Of a stretch of DNA of 64,000 nucleotides, positions 26,927 to 36,654 are shown piece after piece. The position numbers were made by a program, and so were the translations under genes. The number at the start of each line of letters is the position of its first letter. The stretch's first letter is position 1. Source of the DNA: Bog-473 sp963743785 (GTDB taxonomy: Bacteria; Actinomycetota; Acidimicrobiia; Acidimicrobiales; RAAP-2). Where the stretch lies: positions 22,396-86,395 of the forward strand of contig CAVURD010000016.1 of assembly GCA_963743785.1 (NCBI GenBank), given 5' to 3'. The notes under the pieces are model-generated. The model did not search any database. It was not told where the DNA came from and saw only the letters and a list, made by a program, of their open reading frames with translations.

Positions 26927-28216
26927 TTAAGGACTGTGAGCGCTACGACTGCCCAGGCTGCTCCGGGCGCGCATCGAGGGTGTACTCGCATGCTCAGGCA
27001 GGTGTCCGAGGAGGGTGCGGGCAAATGATCCATAGCGGGCTGCCAACGGCGACGCCGAGAGCCCATGAGCGAGGACGCTCAAGGTGATCGTCACCGTGAC
27101 CACAGAAAGGACATGGGCAGCTTCGGTCCGAGCGAGGCTGTCGTATGCGATCAGTCCGAACACCACCGACGCCAGTCCCCGTGGCCCAAACCATCCGACA
27201 AATCCCACGGTGAATCGGTCGAGCCCAGAGCCCAGCAGCGACAGGGCCACTGGCACCATCCGCACGACGGTCAAGGCGAGGAGCGCGAACAGATAGTCCG
27301 GCCAGGTCGCATGCGTGAAGCCGGGGACCACCATCGCCGCACCGAAGATGAGCCAAACCACGAGAGAGAGCAAACCGCCGGCCTCCTCGGTAAAAGCCAC
27401 CGTGGATTCGAGATCGGGACGCACCACGCTGCCGAAAGCCATCCCCCCGATGAACGCGGCGATGAAGCCGTTCCCGTGGGCCTCAATCGCCGAGCTGTAG
27501 GCGAAGAAGGCCAGGCCCAGCGCGGCCAGCGGACGGAATCCCGGTGCGCTCCATCTCCCAGCTGCGGCGCGGGTCAGCACCCACCCACCAACCAGTCCGA
27601 CACCACCGCCGATCCCAGCGCCGATCAGGAGGTCAGCGGCAGCGGTGAGCACAGACATCGAATGGGTGACTTCGCTGGCGACCGCACCGGCCAGGAAGAG
27701 GTTGACGAACGGGGTGGCGATCCCGTCGTTGAGCCCACTCTCGACGTTCAGGAGACGCCGGATTCGGTTCGGTATTCGCGTATCGCCGATGATCGAAGCA
27801 CCCAGCGCGGCATCTGTTGGCGCGACGATGGCGCCGATGGTCGCGGCCACCCACCAGGACACACCTGGAATGATGGCAAATGCCGTCGCCGTGCCGACGC
27901 CGATGGTGAGCGGCAAGCCGAAGGCCAGAAGTCTGACGGGCAGGCCGATGTCGCGCCGGAGTTCGTTGAGGTTGACCCGTGACGCATCGGTGAACAGCAC
28001 CAGCGCGAGAGTGACCTCGGCGAGCGAACGGACCGTCGATGAGTGTGGGTTGAAGTGGATGATGGCCAGCGGGCCGTGGGTTGCAACCAACCCCATCACC
28101 AAAAGGGCGATCGGTGCACTGATGTAGAGCCGTTCGAGTCGGGCCGAAAAGACCGACCAGAGCACGATGCAGCCTGCGGCGATCGCGAGTGCGGCGGTGT
28201 CCAGACTGTGGGTCAT
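26927..28216 (-). CDS. CPA1-type cation:proton antiporter
   Basis: About 429 residues, 11-12 membrane helices. The ATG at 28216 (MTHSLDTAALAIAAG) is preferred to the upstream in-frame GTG. Family motifs are FTDASRVN, APTDAALGASII (the ion-site Thr-Asp), and ESGLNDGIATPFVNLF, the ND pair typical of Na+/H+ exchangers of the NhaP group. The C-terminal 30 residues are polar. It would swap Na+ or K+ for H+ at the membrane. It opens, from the left, a region rich in ion and stress functions. Confidence 0.88.
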   Translation of the reverse strand: MTHSLDTAALAIAAGCIVLWSVFSARLERLYISAPIALLVMGLVATHGPLAIIHFNPHSSTVRSLAEVTLALVLFTDASRVNLNELRRDIGLPVRLLAFGLPLTIGVGTATAFAIIPGVSWWVAATIGAIVAPTDAALGASIIGDTRIPNRIRRLLNVESGLNDGIATPFVNLFLAGAVASEVTHSMSVLTAAADLLIGAGIGGGVGLVGGWVLTRAAAGRWSAPGFRPLAALGLAFFAYSSAIEAHGNGFIAAFIGGMAFGSVVRPDLESTVAFTEEAGGLLSLVVWLIFGAAMVVPGFTHATWPDYLFALLALTVVRMVPVALSLLGSGLDRFTVGFVGWFGPRGLASVVFGLIAYDSLARTEAAHVLSVVTVTITLSVLAHGLSASPLAARYGSFARTLLGHLPEHASTPSMRARSSLGSRSAHSP

Positions 28217-28373
28217 GGCAAATGCGGCTCTACTAGTCCGTGGCCATCCCATGGTCGTTTCACATGGATCCGATCACCGCTCCGAGATTGCACGACCGCT
28301 GCGAAATCGGTTCACTCTGGCGGCAGCCCCGGGGCTGATCGGCACCGATCGGAGGGAAGTGATGGAATCCCGC

Positions 28374-29894
28374 TCAGAGACATCGATTGGCCGACCGATC
28401 TCGTTTCCATCGCTGCCGCTCCTCACGAACCACGAGAACCGGACACGTTGCATTCGACACGCAGGATCCACTCACCGATCCGGTCGTCACGCGCTCTCGA
28501 GGCTCGCTTGGAGCGGGATTCTGCTTTGGAAGAAAGACCGTCGCGCCCAAACCGACGAGGCCAATGATCGCCACCGCAATCATTGCGAGGGCGTAGGACT
28601 TCGTCGGGGTGGTGAGACCTGAGACCAGTATGGTGCCGGCGATCGCCGTGCCAAGGCACGATCCGAGATTGGACACACTCCGCGAGAGTCCGGAGATCTC
28701 TCCTTGCAGTGTCTCCGGAAACGCGGATTGCACCATGTTGACGGACGGGGTCAGCATCACACCAAGGCCCAACCCGATCAGTAACAATCCAGGGGCAAAG
28801 GACCAGGCACTGGGGGAATGTTTCACGATCGCAAGGAGGAACGCGACACCTGCGATAGTCGTCACGAACCCAGTGAAAATGAGCGCTCGCTGTCGGAACC
28901 GCTTGGCGAGACGGCCGGCGACGAGCGACGAGGCAAGGATGCCAAGGGTAGCTGCGGTGAAGATCACTCCCGTTTGAATCGCGTTGTACCCCCTGATGAC
29001 CTGGAGATAGGCGGACACAACGAACGAAGTTCCCATGAGCATCAACCACTGAACGTTTTGGGTCACGAGGCCGAGGTTCGATATGCGGTTGTGGAAGAGC
29101 TTGGTCGACAACAATGGTTGCAATCCTCGACGCTCCCGCGAGCGGACCCAAACAAAGAACCCACCGATGACGGACGAGCCCACTGCGAGAAGGACTACCG
29201 CGATCGCGACGTTCTTGTCGGCCGCCAGGATTCCCATGACAAGCACCACCAGGCCTGTGGCAGAGAGGATCGCACCCACGATGTCGAAGGGGCGCGTGGG
29301 ATCCGGCGGCAACGGATCTCGAATGCGGCGGCTGAGAACCACAATGATTCCAACGACGACGGCTTGAAAGAGAAAGGCCACTCGCCAGCTGATCGCGGTG
29401 GTGATGAGACCTCCGATCAGTGGTCCGGTGGCTGCGCCCACTCCACCCATCCCACTGATCACACCGAAGGCCTGAGCCCGCGACTTGAGATCGTGGAACA
29501 GCATGGTCGTAAGGATGTAGACGGGCGGTATCAACAACGCCGTCCCCACACCTTCGAGAATCGAGTTCCCCAGGATCAGGACACCAAGGTTGGGAGAGAC
29601 TGCGCTGAGCAGCGCACCGACGGCATAGATCGAGAGCCCCAGCGTGAAGCACCGCTTCCGGCCCCAACGATCGGTCAGCTTGCCCCCGGGAATCATGAGA
29701 GCCGCCATGACAAGAAGGAACAGCGTGATCGCCACCTGCACTCCCTCGACCGTGGTGTTCAGGTCGTGGCTGATGTCGTTGATCATGACGTTCATGTTCG
29801 ACCCGGCGAAGCTGCAGATGAACTGCGCCAGTGCCAATGGAATGAGCATCCGCCGCAATGACGGTGCCTCGGTTCTCGTTTGCGACGGTGGCAT
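28374..29894 (-). CDS. MFS drug/proton antiporter with a UspA-like C-terminal tail
   Basis: 506 residues; up to 14 helices as in DHA2 pumps. GGKLTDRWGRKRCF is the loop 2-3 motif, GVISGMGGVGAATGPLIGG is motif C of drug/H+ antiporters. Helices end near residue 460. The last 37 residues include GSVSGSCVSNATCPVLVVRE, which looks like the C-terminal end of universal stress proteins (G-S-V-S, then A-x-C-P-V-L-V-V). A pump would not normally carry this, so an adjacent usp gene may have been deleted into the pump's 3' end. The SulP gene upstream ends 13 bases from its start. Confidence 0.85.
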   Translation of the reverse strand: MPPSQTRTEAPSLRRMLIPLALAQFICSFAGSNMNVMINDISHDLNTTVEGVQVAITLFLLVMAALMIPGGKLTDRWGRKRCFTLGLSIYAVGALLSAVSPNLGVLILGNSILEGVGTALLIPPVYILTTMLFHDLKSRAQAFGVISGMGGVGAATGPLIGGLITTAISWRVAFLFQAVVVGIIVVLSRRIRDPLPPDPTRPFDIVGAILSATGLVVLVMGILAADKNVAIAVVLLAVGSSVIGGFFVWVRSRERRGLQPLLSTKLFHNRISNLGLVTQNVQWLMLMGTSFVVSAYLQVIRGYNAIQTGVIFTAATLGILASSLVAGRLAKRFRQRALIFTGFVTTIAGVAFLLAIVKHSPSAWSFAPGLLLIGLGLGVMLTPSVNMVQSAFPETLQGEISGLSRSVSNLGSCLGTAIAGTILVSGLTTPTKSYALAMIAVAIIGLVGLGATVFLPKQNPAPSEPRERVTTGSVSGSCVSNATCPVLVVREERQRWKRDRSANRCL

Positions 29895-29906
29895 AGCTTC
29901 GCTTCT

Positions 29907-31658
29907 TTACCCTACGGCGTCTTCGTCGTCGACGATTGGGGACTCGGTGTCGCTCTTGGCCTGCCCGACCTCCGCCTCCACGGCTCGGTAGACATTTCCG
30001 TGGATCCTGTCGTCACCGATGCGATCGATGACCCCGTCGCGTCGGAGCAGCTCGAATACGGTTGGCTTTACGCGAGCAAGGTGCAGCGTCACACCCGCGT
30101 GCTTTGTGAGTTCGAAAATCTCACGCATCTTGGCCGATCCCTGCGAGTCGATGAAGTCGATTCCCTCACAGTCGAGCACGATCCCGGTGATGTCAGGGGT
30201 TGACATCGCGACTTCCCGGACTCGGTCCTCAAGTGCGTCGGAAGTAGCAAAGAACAAACCGCCATCCAGCCGCAGGACAACGACCCCTCGGAATTGTTCG
30301 TCGGCTGGATACTCGTCAAGTTCCCGGAAGACCTGTGTACCCGACTGTCGTCCGAGCAACGGCATCGGAGGACGGGTCGCAACCGAGATGAGCCAAAGAA
30401 GTGAGAGGCCGATCCCGATCAGCACCCCAGCAAGGACACCAAAGAGGAGTGTTCCCATGATGGCCGCGATTGCGATCCAGAAATCGAAGCGCTGCACCTT
30501 GGCGAGGCGACGCATCTCCGGCACGTCCATCATTCCCATCACCACCGCTTCGATGATCAGTGCGGCCAGCACGGGCTTGGGCAACGAAGAAAAGAGTGGG
30601 GCGAGCACAAGAAGGGTGAGGAGTACCATGACCCCGGAGGTAAGCGAGGCGAGGCCTGAGCGAGCACCCGTGTGGTCATTCAAGGAGCTCGCCGACAAGC
30701 TCGTTGAGACTGGCATCCCCTGGAACAACCCGGCACCTACGTTCGCCATCCCCTGAGCGACCGATTCTTGGTTGATGTCGATGTGATAGTGGTGCTTGGC
30801 GGCAAAGGACCTCGAATCGCCGGCGGTCTGCGAAAACCCGATAAGCACCAGCGCCACCGCCGCTAGCGAGATCGTGCTCGCATGGTTTGTGATCAGTTGC
30901 CAACTTGGGAGCGCAGGAGTCGGCAGGCCCCTCGGCACGTGGCCCACTAAGGCGACCCCGTGGGCACCGAGGTCAAATATCTTTGAGGCCAAAAGACCCC
31001 CGACAACCAGCACGAGCGCACCAGGGATGCGAGGTGCGACCATGCGCAATCCGAAGACCACCAAAAGTGACACTGCCCCGACGAGCAAGGTTGTCAAACT
31101 GACGTCAGCGAGCGAACCGAACCACGATCGCAGTTCTTGGATCGGGTTGGAGCCTGAGGTGTCCGTCCCAGTGAGCTTTGGGAGCTCCCCGATGACCACG
31201 TCGATAGCCGCACCAAAGAGGAAACCGGTCACGACGGCGCGTGACAGGAACTGCGCGATCCATCCCATTTTCAAAACGGCAATTAACAGAAAGAGCACTC
31301 CGGATGCAAGGGCGATAGTGGCCACGAAGGTTGCCGCGTCCGTGGTCCCCGTGAGCTTCGCCGCCACAACAGCACTCGCGGCCACGGCGGCCAATCCAGA
31401 GCTCGGCCCTGTCGAGATCTGACGACTCGTTCCGAACACCGCGTAGAGGATCGCCCCGGCAGCCGCGGCGTAGAGGCCATTCTGCAACGGGATGCCAGCG
31501 ATTCCGGCGTAGCCGAGATTCTTCGGAACGATCAGGGCAGCGACGGCGATCCCTGCGATGAGGTCGCCCCTGAGCCAGCGACGATCATACGATCGGAGCC
31601 ATCCGACCATCGGAACGAGGTGCCAGCGGTTCTGACTCGGCGTACCAACTCCAGCCAT
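29907..31658 (-). CDS. SulP family anion transporter with STAS domain
   Basis: 583 residues. The transmembrane core (about residues 25-430) has DLIAGIAVAALIVPKNLGYAGIAG, GTSRQISTGPSSGLAA and NVGAGLFQGMPVSTSLSASSLNDHTGARS, the SulP signature region. The C-terminal STAS domain (about 450-560) contains GIVLDCEGIDFIDSQGSAKM. SulP proteins move sulfate, bicarbonate or other anions; the substrate is not readable. A second SulP is at 36655. The 13-base spacing to the downstream MFS gene suggests one transcript. Confidence 0.9.
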   Translation of the reverse strand: MAGVGTPSQNRWHLVPMVGWLRSYDRRWLRGDLIAGIAVAALIVPKNLGYAGIAGIPLQNGLYAAAAGAILYAVFGTSRQISTGPSSGLAAVAASAVVAAKLTGTTDAATFVATIALASGVLFLLIAVLKMGWIAQFLSRAVVTGFLFGAAIDVVIGELPKLTGTDTSGSNPIQELRSWFGSLADVSLTTLLVGAVSLLVVFGLRMVAPRIPGALVLVVGGLLASKIFDLGAHGVALVGHVPRGLPTPALPSWQLITNHASTISLAAVALVLIGFSQTAGDSRSFAAKHHYHIDINQESVAQGMANVGAGLFQGMPVSTSLSASSLNDHTGARSGLASLTSGVMVLLTLLVLAPLFSSLPKPVLAALIIEAVVMGMMDVPEMRRLAKVQRFDFWIAIAAIMGTLLFGVLAGVLIGIGLSLLWLISVATRPPMPLLGRQSGTQVFRELDEYPADEQFRGVVVLRLDGGLFFATSDALEDRVREVAMSTPDITGIVLDCEGIDFIDSQGSAKMREIFELTKHAGVTLHLARVKPTVFELLRRDGVIDRIGDDRIHGNVYRAVEAEVGQAKSDTESPIVDDEDAVG

Positions 31659-32238
31659 CAGTCCTTCACGTCACCGATCGAGGTTGAGTCGTCGATCCCA
31701 GGAGCTCAGAGATCCGGATCGGCTCGATTCTGACGTGATCGAGCACGAACTGATTCCTTGATTGATTGGTGTCAGACCATTCGTACCGACGGACCCAGCA
31801 GCGCCCGCCCAGTCCGTTCGAATCAGACCCGTCGAAACGCAGGATCAGATGTGAAACCTCTGCGGCCGCACGCCGGGCAGTCCCGAATCGCCCGCAGGTG
31901 ATCCATCGGTGCCTCCCTTTTCGACTCGGGCCGCCTCCCAGACGTTCGCGGTTCATGGCCGGGCCGATTCGAACTCTTGGTGCTCTTGTGGACCAAGGCA
32001 CTCCGATCAACCGGGTCATCGCACTCTCAAAGAGCGGCAACCCTGCACGTCACGGTCGTCCGCTACCGGGTCGACACCTTCAAGAGTCGTCAGAGAACGA
32101 CACCGCATTCGCCTCAAAACGACTTTCCGGTTCACCGCCATAGAGTAGGCGACGGGCCAGGACCAGGCGAGTAGCGAAACGGCGTCACGGCTCTCGCGCC
32201 AACGCCGGATGGGCGAGGATGATTGGGAGGGAGTAGGG
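31659..32238. other. Intergenic 580 bases, no gene recognised
   Basis: Lies between the divergent SulP and P-type ATPase genes. Open frames exist on both strands (31666-32040 minus, 31766-32143 plus), neither with a ribosome site or a family match. A T-loop-like GATTCGAAC at about 31967 does not fold into a tRNA. Probably promoter space for both genes plus decayed sequence. Confidence 0.4.
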
Positions 32239-34992
32239 GTGACAACAACGGGCGAGATGGGTGGCCCCTTGGCCGCAAATGACGAGCTCTGGTATTCGTT
32301 CGACGCCAGCGACGTTGCCGGCCGTTTGGCCGTCGATGTCGAGACGGGACTCACCAGCCAGGAAGCAGCGGCCCGACTCGAACGAAATGGTCCGAATTCG
32401 TTGCCGGTCGAGACGCCACCCTCGCCTCTCCACCGCCTGCTCGGCGAGTACACGAGCTTCATGCAGCTGATCCTGGTCGGCGCGTCGATCGTGTCGCTGG
32501 TGATCAAGCAATGGAGTACGGCCATCGTGCTGATCGTGATCTCGCTCTTCAATGCACTGGTTGGATTGCGTCAAGCAGGGAAGGCCGAGAGCGCCATGAA
32601 CGCGCTGCAGTCGATGATGGAGTCGACAGCGCGGGTCCGTCGCGACGGGACAGAAGCGGTGATTCCAGCGGAAGACGTCGTCGTCGGTGACATCCTCCTC
32701 GTCTCGGCGGGTGACGAAGTTCCCGCTGATGGCCGGATCTGCAGTGCGAGCTCGCTGCAGATCGACGAGTCGGCATTGACTGGGGAAAGCGTCCCTTCTG
32801 CGAAGGAGGCATCGACTCTATCCGGCGACCTAGGGCCGGGCGAACAATCGAACATGGCGTTCATGCACACTCCCGTCACCCACGGAAGCGGGATCGTGAT
32901 CGTGACCGGGGCGGGCAGCGATTCGCAGGTGGGCAAGATCGCTCACATGTTGTCGGCCACCGCCCAGGAGGAGACGCCGCTCACAAAGCAGATGAATTCC
33001 CTGACCCTGTGGATCGTGAGCGCGGCAGGCTTCACGATGCTGGTGATGTTCGCCCTGGGGCTCAGCCGGGGGCAGTCCTGGACCACACTCTTCGACACCG
33101 CCGTGGCCCTGGCGATCGCCGCCATTCCACTCGCGCTGCCGATGGTTGTTCAAGTCGTGCTCTCACTGGGCAGCCTGGAATTGGCCAAGCGGAAGGCAAT
33201 CGTCAAGGACCTCCCCTCGGTCGAGACGCTGGGATTCACCTCGGCGATCAACTCGGACAAGACCGGCACGCTCACCATGAACCAGATGACGGCGGTCGAG
33301 GTCGTCGACCCGACCGACAGGTACGAGATCAGCGGGACTGGATACAGCCTCGAAGGAAGGGTGAGCCATCCCGCCGGAAAGACGGACACGATTGACGATG
33401 CGATCCTCCCCTACGTGATCGCCAACGACGCGAACCTGGTTGACGGTCGGGTGGTCGGCGATCCGACGGAGGGGGCACTGCTCGTACTGGCCCACAAGGC
33501 AGGCATGTCAATCGACGCCACACGTGAGGAGTTTCCTCGACTCGCCACGCTTCCGTTCGATCCGAATTACAAGTTGATGGCCACATTCAATCGGACCAAG
33601 GACGCATCCGGCAACGAGATCGTGCGTTGTTTCGTCAAGGGTGCGGCGCCGGCTGTCACGGCGCTGGCGGCAACCGCACTCGCCAACGGAGAAAGCATCG
33701 CCTGGGACGAAACGCTCAAGGCTGCAGCCGATCGCCACACGACGCGCATGGGTGAGGCGGGTCTCCGGGTGATGGCGGGTGCGTTTCGGGATCTGGACGC
33801 TGCTGCGTTCGACCCGGACCGGGACCTGCTCTCATATGTCCAGGACCTGCAGATGACCAGCCTGGTCGGGATGGTCGACCCACCCCGGGCAGAGTCGAAG
33901 GCCGCCGTGGCCAACGCCAAGGCAGCGCACATCCGGGTTCGGATGGTGACGGGTGACGACGTGGTCACGGGGGCCGCGATCGCCCGGCAGCTCGACATCC
34001 CGGGCGACGCGATCCTCGGGGCCGAGTTCGCCGCCCTTTCCGACCTGCAGCGACTCGACAAGATCGACCAGATCGGCGTCGTCGGGCGAGTGGCTCCCGA
34101 GCACAAGGTGCTACTCGCCGAGACTCTCAAGAAGAAGGGCCACGTCGTCGCCATGACCGGTGACGGCGTGAATGATGCGCCCGCTATCAAGGCGGCGGAC
34201 ATCGGTGTTGCCATGGGAAGCGGTACGGAGGTGGCGAAGAATGCCGGCCGCATGGTGCTCTCCGACGACAACTTCTCCACCATCGTCTACGCCGTCCAAC
34301 AAGGACGAAAGCTGTACGACAATCTGAACAAGTACATCCGGTTCGTGCTGCTCGAGCTCGTCGCGTTCGTCCTTACATTCTTGGGCGCGACGTTGCTCAA
34401 CATCGCGGGTGGCGAACCGTTCACGCCGCCCCAGATCCTGTGGATCAATTTCCTCGTCAACGCCCCCTTCGGTGTCGCCCTTGGATTCGACGAGGAGAGC
34501 CCAGGCCTGATGCAGCGGCGGCCGCGAGCCCGGGGAGAATCGATTCTCACCCCCGGGGTCATGATCACCTGTGGACTGGTCGGACTGTTCGTCGCCAGCG
34601 CGAATCTCGGGATGATCGTGGTGGGCACCAACCTCTTGGACAGCACGGTCAAGGGCCAATCGATCGGCCTGGTCGCGTTCTCGTTGATGCTGGTGGTCGC
34701 CGCCTTTGAGGCCCGCAGCGAGACGGACTCGGTCTTCTCAATGGATACCTTCAACAGTCCGAGGATGAACCTCATCGCGGTCGCCGAGGTGGCTGGCGCA
34801 TTTCTCGTCACCCAAGCGGATTTCCTGCAGCGTGTGCTGGGGACCACCCAATTGACGGCGGGCCAATGGGGACTGGGCCTTCTCATGGCCCTCGCGGTGC
34901 TGGTCAGCTGGGAGGCGGGCAAGTGGATCGCACGTCGACGAGGGGGGACTCGGGCCGACCGCCCGGAGTCGAGATCAACCAAAGGGGGATGA
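32239..34992 (+). CDS. P-type cation-transporting ATPase (P2-like) with atypical ion-site motifs
   Basis: 917 residues. The GTG at 32239 is chosen because GGGAGGGAGTAGGG lies just upstream. Order: N-terminal cation ATPase domain, TGES loop (ESALTGESVPS), phosphorylation site DKTGTLT at Asp340, nucleotide domain KGAAPAV, MVDPPR, TGDGVNDAPAIKAADIGVAMG hinge, then six C-terminal helices. In helix 4 the usual PEGLP is IPLALP (296-301), and helix 6 has NFLVNAPFGVALGFD in place of NLVTDxxPA. Ca2+ ligands are thus missing, so the ion is unknown. ppk2 follows with translational coupling. Confidence 0.88.
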   Translation: MTTTGEMGGPLAANDELWYSFDASDVAGRLAVDVETGLTSQEAAARLERNGPNSLPVETPPSPLHRLLGEYTSFMQLILVGASIVSLVIKQWSTAIVLIVISLFNALVGLRQAGKAESAMNALQSMMESTARVRRDGTEAVIPAEDVVVGDILLVSAGDEVPADGRICSASSLQIDESALTGESVPSAKEASTLSGDLGPGEQSNMAFMHTPVTHGSGIVIVTGAGSDSQVGKIAHMLSATAQEETPLTKQMNSLTLWIVSAAGFTMLVMFALGLSRGQSWTTLFDTAVALAIAAIPLALPMVVQVVLSLGSLELAKRKAIVKDLPSVETLGFTSAINSDKTGTLTMNQMTAVEVVDPTDRYEISGTGYSLEGRVSHPAGKTDTIDDAILPYVIANDANLVDGRVVGDPTEGALLVLAHKAGMSIDATREEFPRLATLPFDPNYKLMATFNRTKDASGNEIVRCFVKGAAPAVTALAATALANGESIAWDETLKAAADRHTTRMGEAGLRVMAGAFRDLDAAAFDPDRDLLSYVQDLQMTSLVGMVDPPRAESKAAVANAKAAHIRVRMVTGDDVVTGAAIARQLDIPGDAILGAEFAALSDLQRLDKIDQIGVVGRVAPEHKVLLAETLKKKGHVVAMTGDGVNDAPAIKAADIGVAMGSGTEVAKNAGRMVLSDDNFSTIVYAVQQGRKLYDNLNKYIRFVLLELVAFVLTFLGATLLNIAGGEPFTPPQILWINFLVNAPFGVALGFDEESPGLMQRRPRARGESILTPGVMITCGLVGLFVASANLGMIVVGTNLLDSTVKGQSIGLVAFSLMLVVAAFEARSETDSVFSMDTFNSPRMNLIAVAEVAGAFLVTQADFLQRVLGTTQLTAGQWGLGLLMALAVLVSWEAGKWIARRRGGTRADRPESRSTKGG

Positions 34993-34997
34993 CCGGT

Positions 34998-35874
34998 ATG
35001 GCCAAGAAGCACCACAGGACGGGGACGGACCCGACACCCGGGTACCAGCCGGAGGGACGCGCAGAGGGACACGCCGAGGGGCACGCAGATGGCGCGCCTG
35101 GGAAGATGAAGAAGAAGGAGTACGAGGAACACATGAGGTCACTCCACGCCGAGCTGGTGGCGATGCAGGAGTGGGTCAAGAAGTCCGGGGCGAAGATCTG
35201 CATCGTGTTCGAGGGCCGGGACACCGCCGGCAAGGGAGGCACGATCAAGCGGATCACCGAGCGCGTCAGCCCCCGCGTGTTCCGCGTCGTGGCCCTCCCG
35301 ACCCCCACCGAGCGCGAGCGCTCTCAGATGTACATTCAGCGGTACATACCCCATCTGCCCGGCGGCAGGGGAGGTCGTGATCTTCGACCGCAGCTGGTAC
35401 AACCGGGCCGGTGTCGAACCGGTCATGGGCTTCTGCACGCCCGAGGAGTCGCGCCGCTTCCTCGATCAGGTCCCGACCGTCGAGAAGGCCATGGTCGAGT
35501 CGGGGATCCTGCTGCTCAAGTATTGGCTCGAGGTCAGCGCCGACGAGCAGACCCGCCGGCTGGAGAGCCGCATCCACGATCCCCGCAAGATCTGGAAGCT
35601 GTCCGACATGGACCTGAAGTCATACAGCCGGTGGGACGACTACTCCAGGGCCAGGGACGCCATGTTCGCCTCCACCGACACGGCCTGGGCGCCGTGGTTC
35701 ATCGCACACACCGACGACAAGAAGCGGGGACGGCTGAACATCATCAGCCACCTCCTCAGCCAGATCGACTACGAGTCGCTCGAGCCGCCCGCCGTCAGCT
35801 TGCCGAAGCGAACGGTCTCCTCCGACCACGTCGCTTCGCATCTGCCGCTGCGCTACATCCCGACCCCGTTCTGA
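34998..35874 (+). CDS. ppk2: Polyphosphate kinase 2 family protein, reading frame broken
   Basis: Uses polyphosphate to phosphorylate nucleotides (or the reverse). The ATG at 34998 has AGGGGG nine bases upstream. The first 35 residues are His/Gly-rich (GHAEGHADG). FEGRDTAGKGGTIKRITE is Walker A, FDRSWYNRAGVEPVMGF is Walker B, and RIHDPRKIWKLSDMDLKSY the lid region. One base too many near 35361 (CCCGGCGGCAGG for CCCGCGGCAGG) breaks the frame between YIPHLP and AAGEVVIFDRSW. Restored length is about 291. It follows the P-type ATPase by six bases, a pairing that could link ATP supply to ion transport. Confidence 0.87.
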
Positions 35875-35905
35875 TGGCGGGCAACCGGTTGAACGCGAGT
35901 CCGCT

Positions 35906-36592
35906 CTAGGGGGGAGGCTGGGGGAGAACGGGCGTAGAGGGTGGGCGGAGCAGAACCACCCGTTCGAGCAGAACGGTGAGTCCTCCTACGGCGCACCCGA
36001 TGCCCATGCCGGCGACGACGTCGAGCGGGTAGTGCACGCCGAGGTAGATCCGAGACCACCCGAGCACGAGGGCATAGGCGATCGCCACGACGGCACCCCA
36101 ACGCGGGAGGAACGCCACTAGAGCGATAGTGACCGCCAGTGCCACCGTGGTATGGCTCGAGGGGAAGCTGGAACCATGAGCAGGCTGTTGACGTAAGACG
36201 GCGTCCGCGACGACCGTGTACGGCCTGGGACGGCTTGCGGCGTGCTTGGCCAGGTTTGCCAGGGCCCAGGCGATCGCCGCCGCTCCGGCACTGAACGCGA
36301 TCGGCCACAGGCTCCGCGTCCGAACAAAGCTGTAGAGCGCGGCGATCGCCGCCGCCAAGGCAATGCCGGCCGGTAGGAACAGCTTGGTGATCGGTGTCAA
36401 CCAGGCGGCAAGTCCTGGGCTGACAGCGTTGAGAGCCCGGAACGCCTGGGTGTCCCACGCCGGTGCGCCACCATGCACGAGTAGCGCAGCACTGGCGAAG
36501 AGGGCGAGGCCGATCCCGGCCACCAGCAGTGCGGTTCGCGCCGCCCACACATGGACGCGCTTAACCGGTCTCGCTAGCAAGAAATGTCTCAC
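35906..36592 (-). CDS. PAP2-family membrane phosphatase
   Basis: About 228 residues, five or six helices. All three phosphatase motifs are visible: KHAASRPRP (KxxxxxxRP), PSSHT (PSGH type) and SRIYLGVHYPLDVVAG (SRxxxxxHxxxD). The active site faces outside; substrates are lipid phosphates such as undecaprenyl diphosphate or phosphatidic acid. The GTG at 36592 was chosen; a longer reading to 36679 overlaps the divergent SulP start. Convergent with ppk2, 31 bases apart. Confidence 0.85.
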   Translation of the reverse strand: MRHFLLARPVKRVHVWAARTALLVAGIGLALFASAALLVHGGAPAWDTQAFRALNAVSPGLAAWLTPITKLFLPAGIALAAAIAALYSFVRTRSLWPIAFSAGAAAIAWALANLAKHAASRPRPYTVVADAVLRQQPAHGSSFPSSHTTVALAVTIALVAFLPRWGAVVAIAYALVLGWSRIYLGVHYPLDVVAGMGIGCAVGGLTVLLERVVLLRPPSTPVLPQPPP

Positions 36593-36654
36593 TGCCTTGC
36601 GTATCGTACGCTCCTGGTGCGGGACGCGAGAGGGCAGAGCAAGCCGGTGACGGC

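Noticed and set aside
31666..32143. Overlapping frames and a GATTCGAAC T-loop-like piece upstream of the P-type ATPase
   Set aside because: Neither frame has a ribosome site or a recognisable domain, and no cloverleaf can be drawn.
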